The position numbers and the translations under genes are program-made. A DNA stretch of 64,000 nucleotides from Nanosynbacter sp963524495 (GTDB lineage: Bacteria; Patescibacteriota; Saccharimonadia; Saccharimonadales; Saccharimonadaceae), in assembly GCA_046846435.1 (NCBI GenBank), contig CP128407.1, positions 744,001 through 808,000 of the forward strand. Reading direction: 5' to 3'. How positions within the stretch are numbered: position 1 is the first letter of the stretch; the number at the start of each line of letters is the position of its first letter. This document shows, piece by piece, positions 7,098 through 16,616 of this stretch. The notes below the pieces were generated by a model, which worked only from the letters and a program-made list of their open reading frames with translations, made no database searches and was not told the origin of the DNA.

Positions 7098-7304
7098 TTA
7101 TTTCTTCTTTTTAATCGTCAAAAAGCCGTTGCGTGGGTTTTCGGTAACGATCCGATCATCCGGCAAGTCGCATGGCTCGCCCTTGGCGTTCTTTTCAACC
7201 TTGGCGAAAAAATAAATCGTCTGCGTTTTGCCACCGCGCAGCGTGACTTCGGTTTTATGCAAGTAGTATGTAATGCCTTTTGAGTTTGTGTGCTTATAAG
7301 CCAT
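7098..7304 (-). CDS. Conserved small basic protein
   Basis: 68 residues. The beta-rich pattern (TNSKGITYYLHKTEVTLRGG, IYFFAKVEK, a DLPDDR turn, then ENPRNGFLTIKKKK) resembles small uncharacterised proteins common in Saccharibacteria and other CPR genomes; I know no function. Its own AGGAGG sits 8 nt before the ATG, a -10-like TATAAT lies further upstream, and it has its own terminator, so it is a well-formed monocistronic gene. The Lys-rich tail and strand content would suit nucleic-acid or ribosome binding, which is inference. Confidence 0.7.
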   Translation of the reverse strand: MAYKHTNSKGITYYLHKTEVTLRGGKTQTIYFFAKVEKNAKGEPCDLPDDRIVTENPRNGFLTIKKKK

Positions 7305-7367
7305 TCGTATACCTCCTGTTAGTATTATACTATTCTAGATTAGCGTCTCTGTTGACCCCTGTCAAGC

Positions 7368-8030
7368 CTAAAGCGGTTTCTGACGGTACCGAAGGAGTAA
7401 TTTCAACACCGCCAAAGCCACCAGTCGAGCAATGATAATCAGCATAATTACCCCTGTTACTACCAATGACCAGCCCGCCAAGTCCGATGACCAGAGTGGC
7501 GGCACAAATGTCTGATAATACGGCGCGGTGGCAGGCGGCGTAAATTTGAGGTCAAGCGACGAAGCAGCCGGGTACTTCGCCCATTCATCATTGATACAGC
7601 TAACGTAGCGTGGGTCAGCCGTAGCATAAAATCGCCCCCAGCCGCCAGCCTGAGCTCGGGCGTCGCAGACTTGGCGGACTTTGGCGACCGTGTCGTTGCT
7701 GGAACGAGAAGCTGACTTTGACTCGAACTCTTTCCAGGCCGCCTCGTAGGCCCGCTTGTACGAGTGCTCAAGAGCGATGCGACCTGGGTCGGTGTTCATG
7801 TGCGCGACCACGTAGCGCTGCAAGTCATACACCCGCCGCTCCAGCGCGCCCTCGTCGCCCTCCTTGTCGGCGTTAATGACGGCGTCACGGCGCTCGATCA
7901 TGCCAATATTATTTAGCCTGAGGAATGTCGCGCTGACAAACGACGCCATCACCAGCAAAATGACCAGCTGCCATGTCTTGATTTCTTCTAGTCGCCGAAT
8001 CGCCCGACGGGTGCCTCGCTTATCTGCCAT
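7368..8030 (-). CDS. Membrane protein with two terminal helices
   Basis: 220 residues: basic N-terminus, transmembrane helix at about 20-38, a helical extracytoplasmic domain of about 140 residues with two cysteines (RQVCDAR and YVSCINDEW), and a second membrane helix near 185-210 with a basic tail. The two Cys could form a disulfide outside the cell, in line with the several thiol-oxidoreductases in this window. A GGTGG ribosome-binding site and an upstream TATAAT are present. Family not recognised. Confidence 0.65.
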   Translation of the reverse strand: MADKRGTRRAIRRLEEIKTWQLVILLVMASFVSATFLRLNNIGMIERRDAVINADKEGDEGALERRVYDLQRYVVAHMNTDPGRIALEHSYKRAYEAAWKEFESKSASRSSNDTVAKVRQVCDARAQAGGWGRFYATADPRYVSCINDEWAKYPAASSLDLKFTPPATAPYYQTFVPPLWSSDLAGWSLVVTGVIMLIIIARLVALAVLKLLLRYRQKPL

Positions 8031-8098
8031 TCCCCACCTTTCTCATCTCATTATACCAAAGATGGTGGGTGAATGCGACACGGGGCTAGCGTCAGTGG

Positions 8099-8104
8099 TA
8101 TAAT
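8099..8104 (+). promoter_or_regulatory. Leaderless-type -10 box of murC
   Basis: TATAAT preceded by TGG (extended -10), spacer GACGCT, then ATG at 8111; no Shine-Dalgarno sequence. Confidence 0.7.
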
Positions 8105-8110
8105 GACGCT

Positions 8111-9376
8111 ATGAGGATTTATTTTTCGGGAATTGGTGGTGTGGCGATTGGACCACTGGCAGAAATGGCCATCGGCGCTGGGCACGAGGTCTGTGGCTCT
8201 GACCGAGCGGCCGGCTTGATGACGGAGGCGCTCAGGCGAGCCGGCATCACGGTGTCGTTTGATCAGTCAGGCGAGTTTTTACGTAGCGAACATCAGCGAG
8301 AGCCCTTTGACTGGTTCGTCTATACGGCGGCCCTGCCAGCGGATCATCCAGAGCTGGTGCTGGCCAGGCAGCTGGGGATTCGCACCAGCAAGCGTGACGA
8401 ACTACTCGCTCAGATTATTGCTGATAAGCAGCTCAAGCTCATCGCCGTCACCGGTACACACGGCAAGACGACGACGACCGGGATGCTGGTGTGGACGTTG
8501 CAGCAGCTCGGCGTGCCGGTGAGCTACCTGGTTGGCTCGACGCTTAGTTTTGGCCCGAGCGGTCGGTTTGATCCGGCCAGTCAGTTTTTGGTGTATGAAT
8601 GCGATGAATTTGACCGCAATTTCCTCCACTTTTCGCCGTGGCTAAGCCTCATCACCTCAGTTGATTATGACCATCCCGACACCTTTCCAACGCCAGATGA
8701 TTACCGAGCGGCGTTTCGGCAATTTGGCGAGCAGTCGACGCAGGTGATCACGTGGCGCGAGGACGCTGACGTATTTACTCCGGCCAACGTAACGGTACTT
8801 GACCGGACTGATCCACAAATGACGCTGGCTGGCGAACACAACCGGCGTAACGGCACGCTGGCAGCACGGGCGGTGATGACAGTGCGAGAGGCGGCCGCCC
8901 TCGAGATTGAGGCTGAGGCGATTATCGCGGCGCTCAATACCTTTCCGGGCACGGGCCGGCGCTTTGAAAGGCTTGCCGACAATCTCTACACCGATTATGG
9001 CCATCATCCGTCGGAGATTGCCGCCACGTTGCAGCTGGCTCATGAACTAAATGACCGCGTGGTGCTCGTCTACCAGCCACACCAAAATATTCGCCAGCAC
9101 GAGGTTCGTGAGCGCTACACCGATGAGATTTTTGTATATGCCAGCGAGATATATTGGCTGCCGACGTACTTGACCCGCGAAGACCCGAGCCTGCCGGTGC
9201 TGACACCGGAGGAATTGACGCGCCAATTGACAACGGACAAGGTACATATCGCGCAGCTAGACGAGGCGCTATGGCACACGATTGAACAGCAACGAGCGCG
9301 CGGCGCGCTGGTACTCGGTATGGGTGCCGGGACAATCGACGGGTGGCTGCGCGAGCAATTAGGTCGCAGCGCCTGA
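8111..9376 (+). CDS. murC: UDP-N-acetylmuramate--L-alanine ligase
   Basis: Mur ligase that adds the first amino acid of the peptidoglycan stem peptide, using ATP, in the cytoplasm. Three domains in order: N-terminal UDP-binding Rossmann region (IYFSGIGGVAIGPLAEMA), central ATPase with the P-loop GTHGKTTTTGM near 117-127 and the YECDEFDRNFLHF metal-binding strand, and a C-terminal domain with DDYGHHPSEI-like YTDYGHHPSEI and VYQPHQNIR. Length (421) is slightly below the usual 450-490. Mpl is the main alternative, but the start motif and context favour MurC. It is the only murein-synthesis gene here. Confidence 0.9.
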   Translation: MRIYFSGIGGVAIGPLAEMAIGAGHEVCGSDRAAGLMTEALRRAGITVSFDQSGEFLRSEHQREPFDWFVYTAALPADHPELVLARQLGIRTSKRDELLAQIIADKQLKLIAVTGTHGKTTTTGMLVWTLQQLGVPVSYLVGSTLSFGPSGRFDPASQFLVYECDEFDRNFLHFSPWLSLITSVDYDHPDTFPTPDDYRAAFRQFGEQSTQVITWREDADVFTPANVTVLDRTDPQMTLAGEHNRRNGTLAARAVMTVREAAALEIEAEAIIAALNTFPGTGRRFERLADNLYTDYGHHPSEIAATLQLAHELNDRVVLVYQPHQNIRQHEVRERYTDEIFVYASEIYWLPTYLTREDPSLPVLTPEELTRQLTTDKVHIAQLDEALWHTIEQQRARGALVLGMGAGTIDGWLREQLGRSA

Positions 9377-9387
9377 TCACGGTTCGC

Positions 9388-10047
9388 CTACTCGTCAGGC
9401 TCACCACCAAGCGCCGCCCGGATATCATCATACGAAAATCCCTGACGGGCCAGATACGCCATAAATTTTTGTTGATCGCCGGCGTATTTGTGGCGTTTTT
9501 TAGCGATAATTTTTTGCAGCTCCTCGTCGTCTGAGCGGATATTTTCGCTGATTAGTTGCTCTATCGTCTCGCGGTCAATCCCCTTTTGCGCTAGTTCCAA
9601 TTTTAGCCGCCTGACACTAGTGCCTTTCTGTAAAAAACGATGTTCCAGCCAAAAGCGCGCAAACTTCTCATCATCGAGGTATTTTTTTTCAATCAGCCGC
9701 GCCAGCACCCGCTCGGTAATTTCCGGTTTCACGCCCGGACGCTCGGTAATTTCACCAGTCTTTGGTGAGCGCTTTTTGGTCGGCCTGGTTTTACGCCACA
9801 GATAGTCACGCACTTCTTTAACCGAGCGCGGCCGCGTCAAGCAATACTCCATGGCCCGGGCGTACAACTTGCCAAACTGACTCTCGTCCTCTAGCGCTGT
9901 CAATTCGTCGTCGGTATATTCGCGCCCAACCTTAATCCCCAGCTCACCTACCTGAAACACATCGAGGCTAAAGCGGTATTTACCGTCAACACTCACGTTA
10001 ACGCGGTTTTTGTCGCGAGTTTGGAGAGAGATGTCAGTGATTTTCAT
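9388..10047 (-). CDS. recX: Regulatory protein RecX
   Basis: RecX modulates RecA filament growth by capping or binding it. The helical repeats are visible: ARAMEYCLTRPRSVKEVRDYLWRK, then VLARLIEKKYLDDEKFARFWLEHR and the terminal FMAYLARQGFSYDDIRAAL, all typical. A linker of about 20 charged residues (KKRSPKTGEITERPG) interrupts the usual spacing. The frame is open from 10089, but MKITDI at 10047 is the natural start, overlapping the upstream hydrolase gene by 14 nt. Fourth gene of a recA-nudix-hydrolase-recX run on the minus strand. Confidence 0.88.
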   Translation of the reverse strand: MKITDISLQTRDKNRVNVSVDGKYRFSLDVFQVGELGIKVGREYTDDELTALEDESQFGKLYARAMEYCLTRPRSVKEVRDYLWRKTRPTKKRSPKTGEITERPGVKPEITERVLARLIEKKYLDDEKFARFWLEHRFLQKGTSVRRLKLELAQKGIDRETIEQLISENIRSDDEELQKIIAKKRHKYAGDQQKFMAYLARQGFSYDDIRAALGGEPDE

Positions 10048-10636
10048 GAAGCAACCTATCACTCCTCCCGGTATCCTCAAGGTAATCAATGATCTGCGGT
10101 AACGCTTTTAGCCCCGACTCTGATCCAAGATGATGACCATTGTGGACAGTTACGAATTCTGCACCAAGCCGCCCAGCAAACACCCTAGCGTCACCATATG
10201 AGCAATATGGATCGTTGTCGCTATGAATAAATAGCAGCCGCCCTGCGCCACAGCGAATCTTCTCAATATCAAAACCAGCATCAGGCCATAATCTATCAAA
10301 TTGACCTGGTTCATACTGATCCGTACCGATCGTCAATCGTTCATTCAAGAATGTACCGACGAGAATTGCCGTCTCGACTACAGGGATATCGTCTGACTGC
10401 AATAGATTCAAAACTGTCGTCGCACCAGAAGAATGTCCAACTAAAAGATTATCTGTAAAATCCCAGCCCTGACTCAACAGAAAATGATGATATTCCTCCC
10501 TATTGGGCGTGTGGCAATTTGGTAGTTGCGGTTCAAAAACTTTGTAGTTATGCGCTTTTAGCCAATCGTGCAACCAAACAAACCAATGCTCTCCTGGTGT
10601 ACCATCTGCCCCATGAAGTAAGACCGCCTTTCTCAT
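10034..10636 (-). CDS. RBBP9/YdeN-type serine hydrolase
   Basis: 200-residue alpha/beta hydrolase. Seen: VLLHGADGTPGEHWFVWL start, nucleophile motif GHSSG near 67-71, acid in HSDNDPYCSY and catalytic His in VHNGHHLG, all in the order of the RBBP9/YdeN (DUF1234-like) family. Cytoplasmic, no signal peptide; substrate unknown. ATGA overlap with the NUDIX gene upstream and a 14-nt overlap with recX downstream place it in the recA operon, probably through gene packing rather than function. Confidence 0.85.
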   Translation of the reverse strand: MRKAVLLHGADGTPGEHWFVWLHDWLKAHNYKVFEPQLPNCHTPNREEYHHFLLSQGWDFTDNLLVGHSSGATTVLNLLQSDDIPVVETAILVGTFLNERLTIGTDQYEPGQFDRLWPDAGFDIEKIRCGAGRLLFIHSDNDPYCSYGDARVFAGRLGAEFVTVHNGHHLGSESGLKALPQIIDYLEDTGRSDRLLHENH

Positions 10637-11070
10637 ATAAGTATCTTTCGGATTGCCCGTTTATATACCTCTGGCAGATTATCAAGTTGAAGCGCCGCAC
10701 GAATAATAAACTTTTGAAACTCAGCCTTGCCAGCCTCACCGTTAAGCTCAGGCCCACCGACCTTTCGGCCTACATCACCAGCAAAGGTAACGATCCCGAT
10801 ATGTGTTGTCGTTCCAAAATCCTTTTTCCAAATATACACATCGACAAGACGTGGTGATACGAGCTCAACACCCAGCTCCTCAGCAATTTCACGAACGATC
10901 GTCTGTTCTGGTTGCTCACCCTCATCAAGCCGACCGCCGGGCAACTCCCAATCATCGCGCTCATTTTTTCGTAGCCATATACTGTCACCATCACGAACAA
11001 TTGCCTTACATGACAGCGTGACTGCTAAATTTCCCCATTCATCACGCAGCGTTACTCGCTGACCAGCCAT
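10633..11070 (-). CDS. NUDIX hydrolase
   Basis: 145 residues with a full Nudix box (GX5EX7REUXEEXGU) as GGRLDEGEQPEQTIVREIAEELGV split across two segments near 45-68. Such enzymes cleave a nucleoside diphosphate linked to another moiety; the substrate cannot be told. It follows recA after 3 nt, so co-transcription with recA is likely, and a house-cleaning role against oxidised nucleotides would fit that context. Confidence 0.88.
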   Translation of the reverse strand: MAGQRVTLRDEWGNLAVTLSCKAIVRDGDSIWLRKNERDDWELPGGRLDEGEQPEQTIVREIAEELGVELVSPRLVDVYIWKKDFGTTTHIGIVTFAGDVGRKVGGPELNGEAGKAEFQKFIIRAALQLDNLPEVYKRAIRKILI

Positions 11071-11073
11071 TGG

Positions 11074-12144
<1,071 letters not shown>

Positions 12145-12218
12145 ACCTCTCCCTCCGTTATCTTATGCTGTATAGTATACCATAAATCAAGCGCCTACCG
12201 CGAGCGGTGAAACTTTGC

Positions 12219-12224
12219 TATAAT
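12219..12224 (+). promoter_or_regulatory. Leaderless-type -10 box of the pilin-like gene
   Basis: TATAAT preceded by TGC; 7-nt spacer GGACAAT; ATG at 12232. An upstream in-frame ATG at 12223 overlaps the box and cannot be used. Confidence 0.65.
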
Positions 12225-12231
12225 GGACAAT

Positions 12232-12624
12232 ATGAAACGACAAGCAGGCTTTACGGTGATTGAGGTGCTGGTGGCGATTATATTTCTCGGCGTAGCTACG
12301 GCGGTGGCGTTCACCCAGTTGGTGACGATCCAGCGCGAGCACCAAAACGACCGGAAAAAAACCGCTATTAATGCCATGCATTACAGCCTCGAAGAAGCCT
12401 ATTACAAGCAGCACGGCTCTTATCCGGAAAAGATTACCGACGAGACGCTACCGACCATGGACAAGGAGCTACTCAAAGATCCGGGTGGTAAAAAGCTGGG
12501 CGACAATGGCAGCGCCTATCGCTACGAGCCAACAAACTGTACCGGTGGTAAATGTAAATCATATTCGCTCAGGGCCATGCTTGATGGTGAGGCGGATTTC
12601 GTCAAAGACAGCCGCCATAAATAG
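12232..12624 (+). CDS. Type IV pilin-like / pseudopilin protein
   Basis: About 130 residues. The N-terminus KRQAGFTVIEVLVAIIFLG is a class III prepilin signal: basic leader, cleavage after Gly, Phe at +1, Glu at +5, then a hydrophobic helix that doubles as membrane anchor and filament core. The remaining soluble part has a possible disulfide pair (NCTGGKCK). PilD-type peptidase and pilus ATPases are not in this window. Isolated next to recA and transcribed divergently from it. Type IV pili are known in Saccharibacteria for host contact and twitching. Confidence 0.8.
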   Translation: MKRQAGFTVIEVLVAIIFLGVATAVAFTQLVTIQREHQNDRKKTAINAMHYSLEEAYYKQHGSYPEKITDETLPTMDKELLKDPGGKKLGDNGSAYRYEPTNCTGGKCKSYSLRAMLDGEADFVKDSRHK

Positions 12625-12640
12625 CTAAATCATAACCAAA

Positions 12641-13498
12641 CTAATCGTAACAGACTGGCCGGCCGTTTTTGAAGGCTTCGATGGCGTTGTTGAGGATGGC
12701 CACTTGGTGCTTGGGATTTGCCACGTAGTGAAAAATGTAAGTCGTCTCCTCACCCTCAGTACTGAGGCGAATGGTGCCGTAGTTAAAGATTGTCTGGGCG
12801 ATGCCGGCCTGGAAAAAGCTGGCGTCCTCGATACTACCGAGGCTGACTGTCTGCTCGTGCCGAACGAAGAGGCTCTGTTGGATTTCCTGGATGACGCTTT
12901 CATTGGTCATGAAAAAATGATTCTGTAGATATACCCACAGCGTGATCGCGCCGCCGAGCACCACCAAGGCGACGAGCAGCAGCGCAATACCCAGCACCGC
13001 TCCCGGATTCACCGCCGGAAACAGCGGAATATTAGCGGTTAGCGACGAGAACGAGGCCGCAAATACCAGCAGCACCACGACCAACAGGAGAGTGATAGCC
13101 GTAGGAATGACCATGCCGATCGGGTGGCGCTTGATGTCGAGGATGACATACTCGCCTTCGCTGAGATTGAGCTGCGGATAATCACGAACGGACTGGTCGT
13201 GACGCGCCTTGGTCTCTGGACTGACTGCGGGAACGGTCGGCTCAATCGGCCGCGCCGCGTGAATAACATTTGGCTCGTTGGCGTATTGGGCACGAATCTG
13301 CGGATTGAAATTCTGCCCCTCAATCATCTCTGGCTGGATGGTGACGTGCGAGGTTGGCTGTGGCTCAATCGGCGGCGCGGTCGTCACCGGTGGCGGTGTC
13401 GCGGCGGCCGGCGGATGATGATACAGCGGCCGACCATCAGAATCATACGCAACCGGCTGGGTGTAGTCAGGCTCAGGATTAGTCTGGTTCGGATTCAT
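12641..13498 (-). CDS. Membrane protein with bacterial PH domain
   Basis: 285 residues. A Pro/Thr-rich disordered N-terminus (about 1-85) precedes YVILDIKRHPIG, two membrane helices (about 128-150 and 170-195), and a C-terminal bPH_2-type pleckstrin-like domain (VIQEIQQSLFVRHEQTVSLGSIEDASF, then FNYGTIRLST and FHYVANP). Such proteins are common in Saccharibacteria and Gram-positives; function unknown. Its stop is 17 nt from the convergent pilin-like gene. Confidence 0.8.
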   Translation of the reverse strand: MNPNQTNPEPDYTQPVAYDSDGRPLYHHPPAAATPPPVTTAPPIEPQPTSHVTIQPEMIEGQNFNPQIRAQYANEPNVIHAARPIEPTVPAVSPETKARHDQSVRDYPQLNLSEGEYVILDIKRHPIGMVIPTAITLLLVVVLLVFAASFSSLTANIPLFPAVNPGAVLGIALLLVALVVLGGAITLWVYLQNHFFMTNESVIQEIQQSLFVRHEQTVSLGSIEDASFFQAGIAQTIFNYGTIRLSTEGEETTYIFHYVANPKHQVAILNNAIEAFKNGRPVCYD

Positions 13499-13505
13499 TA
13501 GTTCC

Positions 13506-13511
13506 AGTATA
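13506..13511 (-). promoter_or_regulatory. Leaderless-type -10 box of the PH-domain gene
   Basis: TATACT preceded by TGC, 7-nt spacer GGAACTA, ATG at 13498. Confidence 0.6.
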
Positions 13512-13525
13512 GCATATCGCCCGGA

Positions 13526-14551
13526 TTATGCGACGTCGCGAGCGTGTTTTGTCCGATTGTTATGGCGTGGATTACGTTGCGCCACCCGCCGCAGATCCTC
13601 GTGTGCGTCAAACTCATCAACAATCTTATGTCCCAGTATCCGCTCAAGCACGTCCTCCAGGCTGACGATACCAACCGTCTCGCGAAACTCATTCACTACG
13701 ATGAACAAGTGATGCCGCACTCGCAAAAACGCCGCCAGCGCGTGTTGCAACGTCTGATCCTCGCGGATGTAATACACCTTTTTCTCCATGACAGTTCGTG
13801 CCCGCTTGCTCGTCGACGAACGGTTAATTGTCAGTAGATCCTGAATGTATAGCATCCCTACCACTTGATCAATATCACCCTTCGTCACCGGAAAGCGGCT
13901 ATGCCCGGTCTTGTGCAGCGCGTCCAGCACCAGCGGCCCCAATACCTCGTCCTGATCCACCGTATCAATCACGCTACGCGGCGTCATCACTTCCTTGACC
14001 GGCACCGCATCAAACGACAGCACGCCGATGACCATCTTTTTCTCATCCTCGCTAAGCGCCTCACCCGCCTGCTCGACCATAGTGACGAGCTCTTCTTTTG
14101 ACTCAATGTCATAGCCGTCATTGGGCATCGGTGCCACCGAGCGAATCATTGCAAACAACGTCGGAAACTTCTCAATCAGCGCTAAAATTCGCCCCTCATA
14201 CCGCTCGTAAAGCCGCTGGGAATATTGTTGCCATAGCGAAATCCGCGCCAGTGCGCCCGCCTCCAATGCGATGGCTAGCGAAATGAGAATGCCCAGTAGC
14301 CAATGAAACAGCTCCACACCAATGACACTGAGCGTCACCAGCAGCACCGCCGCGATTACCCGCTGCAACGAGAAAATATCCCGCATCAGCGCATGTCGCT
14401 TTAACAAATGCTGCGCATCCCGATCACCACGACGCGCTCGCCGCTGCAGCTCAAACTTACTGTGTGACGAGGCCTGCGGATGGACGCCCATCACGATGAG
14501 CAGCAGTACGAGGATTATGACATACAGGATTCCTAGCAAAATATCGCTCAT
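13526..14551 (-). CDS. CBS-domain CorC/HlyC-like membrane protein
   Basis: About 341 residues. N-terminal hydrophobic helix, a charged loop, then helices near 60-110 replacing the canonical four-helix CNNM/DUF21 domain, which looks reduced. The YDIESKEELVTMVEQAGEALSEDEK segment and EVMTPRSVIDTVDQDE that follow are the standard entry to a CBS pair (about 180-305). The C-terminal transporter-associated CorC_HlyC domain is missing; a basic tail takes its place. Likely a nucleotide-sensing membrane protein linked to Mg2+ handling. The ATG at 14560 abuts the -10 box, so 14551 is the probable start. Confidence 0.8.
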   Translation of the reverse strand: MSDILLGILYVIILVLLLIVMGVHPQASSHSKFELQRRARRGDRDAQHLLKRHALMRDIFSLQRVIAAVLLVTLSVIGVELFHWLLGILISLAIALEAGALARISLWQQYSQRLYERYEGRILALIEKFPTLFAMIRSVAPMPNDGYDIESKEELVTMVEQAGEALSEDEKKMVIGVLSFDAVPVKEVMTPRSVIDTVDQDEVLGPLVLDALHKTGHSRFPVTKGDIDQVVGMLYIQDLLTINRSSTSKRARTVMEKKVYYIREDQTLQHALAAFLRVRHHLFIVVNEFRETVGIVSLEDVLERILGHKIVDEFDAHEDLRRVAQRNPRHNNRTKHARDVA

Positions 14552-14560
14552 GCTGTTCAT

Positions 14561-14566
14561 TGTATA
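14561..14566 (-). promoter_or_regulatory. -10 box close to the start of the CBS-domain gene
   Basis: TATACA, 9-nt spacer, ATG at 14551; the intervening ATG at 14560 begins directly after the box. Confidence 0.45.
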
Positions 14567-14606
14567 CTTTTTATGCTATAATAGCCAGAGTTAATTTGGA
14601 GGAAAT

Positions 14607-15308
14607 ATGAACGGAAAAACCTGGGCTATCTTTGCAATCGTTGTCGCGGCTGTCGTCGGCGGTATGATTTATTTGTCAACACAAAATCGCTTGAACGTCA
14701 GTGATATCTCACGCGACGCCGCCCTGCGCGTTATGCCAGCCGAAGCACGTACTGGCGACATCGGTGAGCACACTATCGGCAACACCAATGGCAAAGTCTT
14801 GATGATCGAATATGGCGACTACCAGTGCCCGGGCTGCCGCACCGCTGCACCAGAAGCCAAGCGCGTGGCCGAGAAATACAAGGATCACGTCGCGCTGGTC
14901 TTTCGTAATTATCCGATCCCGTCACTCCATCCAAACGCCCGAGCGGCGGCGGCGGTCGCCGAGGCAGCTGGGCTGCAGGGCAAGTTCTGGGAAATGCACG
15001 ACCTACTCTACACCAACCAAGGCGCATGGAGTAATGCCCGCGCCAAAGAACGCACCGATGTCTTCAGTAGCTACGCCAAGCAGCTGGGCCTGAATGTTGA
15101 TAAGTTCAATGCTGACCTAGCCGGCAGCGCCGTCACAAAGAAAATTGACTTTGATGTGGCGGTCGGGCGACAGTTACAAATTGATGGCACACCAACCTTT
15201 TTCATCAACGGTAACAAGCTTAACCTCGGTGACGCTAGCTCTATCGAAAATGCTGTCAAAGACGCCCTGAAAAAGGCCGGCGTCGCAGTCGATGAAGCAA
15301 AAAAATAA
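14607..15308 (+). CDS. Membrane-anchored DsbA-family thiol oxidoreductase
   Basis: 233 residues: an N-terminal signal-anchor helix (about 5-24), a linker, then a DsbA/BdbD-type thioredoxin fold with the active site CPGC in YGDYQCPGCRT near 73-76, the inserted helical domain, and the cis-Pro loop GTPTFFINGNKL. It would oxidise or isomerise disulfides outside the membrane. TTGGAGGAAAT gives a good ribosome-binding site and TATAAT lies upstream. Monocistronic, ended by the terminator at 15346. One of four thiol-redox proteins in this window. Confidence 0.9.
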   Translation: MNGKTWAIFAIVVAAVVGGMIYLSTQNRLNVSDISRDAALRVMPAEARTGDIGEHTIGNTNGKVLMIEYGDYQCPGCRTAAPEAKRVAEKYKDHVALVFRNYPIPSLHPNARAAAAVAEAAGLQGKFWEMHDLLYTNQGAWSNARAKERTDVFSSYAKQLGLNVDKFNADLAGSAVTKKIDFDVAVGRQLQIDGTPTFFINGNKLNLGDASSIENAVKDALKKAGVAVDEAKK

Positions 15309-15345
15309 CATCAAATTGATCAAAAGCATTAACTAGTGTCCAAGT

Positions 15346-15377
15346 AAAAATCACCCCGGTGCCTGTGGGGTGATTTT
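15346..15377. terminator. Bidirectional rho-independent terminator
   Basis: AAAAATCACCCC, 9-nt loop, GGGGTGATTTTTT: an 11-12-bp stem with A-tract on one side and T-tract on the other. It serves the DsbA-like gene on the plus strand and the candidate small gene on the minus strand. Confidence 0.9.
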
Positions 15378-15407
15378 TTATGCCGTCCCTTTTTAGGACA
15401 TGCGCAC

Positions 15408-15503
15408 TTATTGTGCTATGTATGTTTGCCATTTGGCAGGCACCACATCCACTGCGACCTTTTTGCGCCGACTGGTCGACACAACATTGATTGCTATTGG
15501 CAT
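15408..15503 (-). CDS. Candidate small basic protein, 31 residues
   Basis: ATG at 15503 preceded by AAAGGAGT (15513-15520) with 9-nt spacing, an optimal Shine-Dalgarno sequence; 31 codons to TAA, then the strong terminator 31 nt further on. The peptide starts MPIAINVVSTSRRKKVAVDV and ends PAKWQTYIAQ. It has a basic centre and no long hydrophobic segment. No homologue is recalled. Gene-like signals on both ends are the main support. Confidence 0.45.
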   Translation of the reverse strand: MPIAINVVSTSRRKKVAVDVVPAKWQTYIAQ

Positions 15504-15659
15504 GTGTTTCGTACTCCTTTGTACTAGTGCAGCCTCACGCGCTTCGACCTTTATTGCCCACTTTATGATAAGCAGCGATATGCTTCGGCGCGAGACACAT
15601 CAGCCATGATAGCAAAGACTGATACGAACGTCAAGCAAGTCCCACCCCTGATATCAGCC

Positions 15660-16580
15660 TCAAAACAGGCGCAGTCGCTTGGCGAAGATATACACAATAC
15701 CGATGAGCAGCACCGTAAACCCGGTAATCACCGGATAGGCCCACGCCTCACCTTGAAACGGCAAGGTAATATTCATGCCGTACATACCGTAAAACACATT
15801 CGGGATGGCCAAGAGAATGGTGATGGCGGTCAAGACTTTCATCCGCTGGTTGAGGACATTGTTGGCGATGGTTGAATAGGCGTTCTGGATACTGGTGATG
15901 GTCTGGCTGTTGGCGGCGACCATGACCAGTAATTGCTTGACGTGCAGCACCAGATCACCCAGCGCCTCGAGGTCGCGCACCGTGAACAGGCCGCGGCGAT
16001 TGAGCGCTAATTGGCCGAGCACGCTGGCTAGCCCCTCAAGACTCGAATGAAACTCGTTGAGGCTATCTTCGATAGCTACAAACTCGATAAAGTCAGCATT
16101 TTTTACCTCGTGGCGCGACAGCCGGTGCCTGGCCGCAGCGATATTACTAGCGAGGTCATGGATCTGCTGCTCATACGCAGCCACCGCACAAGCGATGGTC
16201 GCTGCGAGGAGCGCACCAGGCTTATCGGTCGTGGTTGTGAGAAACGGCTCGGCGGCTTGCGGCGAGAAATTATTGGCAGGATTAATCGTTACAAACTGGG
16301 TTTTTGATACCGCAGCCAATAGCGGCGCAGTCTTGACCATATCATCCCGAACCAACGGTAGCCGCACAAAAACATACTCAATACCACCGCTATATTCCAT
16401 CCGTGGCAGCTCGCGCACATCGGCAGCGTCACGGACAATATTTTCATCAAGGCCGAACTGCTCGGCGAGTTCGCTTGGGCGCAGCGTGCCGCTGACATGC
16501 GCCCAGACGCCACGATGAAACTGATGCGTTCGCCCCAACGAGTCACCCATACATCGCCGCTCAAAGTAGCCCACCGTCAT
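15660..16580 (-). CDS. CorA-family divalent cation transporter (first copy)
   Basis: About 306 residues. Cytoplasmic alpha/beta domain, long helices (about 130-245), then two C-terminal membrane helices with the selectivity motif YGMN in FYGMYGMNI, and a basic end. CorA pentamers carry Mg2+, or Zn2+/Co2+ in some members. Homologous to the copy at 24470 but clearly diverged. The frame is open from 16616; a -10 box 6 nt before the ATG at 16580 fixes the start there. It shares a strand and near-abutting position with the exporter upstream, but has its own promoter. Confidence 0.9.
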   Translation of the reverse strand: MTVGYFERRCMGDSLGRTHQFHRGVWAHVSGTLRPSELAEQFGLDENIVRDAADVRELPRMEYSGGIEYVFVRLPLVRDDMVKTAPLLAAVSKTQFVTINPANNFSPQAAEPFLTTTTDKPGALLAATIACAVAAYEQQIHDLASNIAAARHRLSRHEVKNADFIEFVAIEDSLNEFHSSLEGLASVLGQLALNRRGLFTVRDLEALGDLVLHVKQLLVMVAANSQTITSIQNAYSTIANNVLNQRMKVLTAITILLAIPNVFYGMYGMNITLPFQGEAWAYPVITGFTVLLIGIVYIFAKRLRLF

Positions 16581-16586
16581 GAGAAA

Positions 16587-16592
16587 ATTATA
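16587..16592 (-). promoter_or_regulatory. Leaderless-type -10 box of the first corA-like gene
   Basis: TATAAT, spacer TTTCTC (6 nt), ATG at 16580; it lies just before the stop codon of the exporter gene. Confidence 0.6.
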
Positions 16593-16616
16593 CCCCAGAG
16601 AACACCACTCTGGCAA

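Larger units (their letters stand above)
15309..15659. other. Intergenic stretch of 351 nt
   Basis: Holds the bidirectional terminator at 15346-15377 and a candidate minus-strand 31-codon gene at 15408-15503. A plus-strand 69-codon frame at 15400-15609 has no ribosome-binding site and no recognisable product. A minus-strand 14-codon frame further upstream (ATG near 15607, reading MADVSRAEAY) may be noise. Nothing else was seen. Confidence 0.6.

Noticed and set aside
15400..15609. Plus-strand 69-codon frame
   Set aside because: No ribosome-binding site, odd composition, and it overlaps the better-supported minus-strand small ORF.
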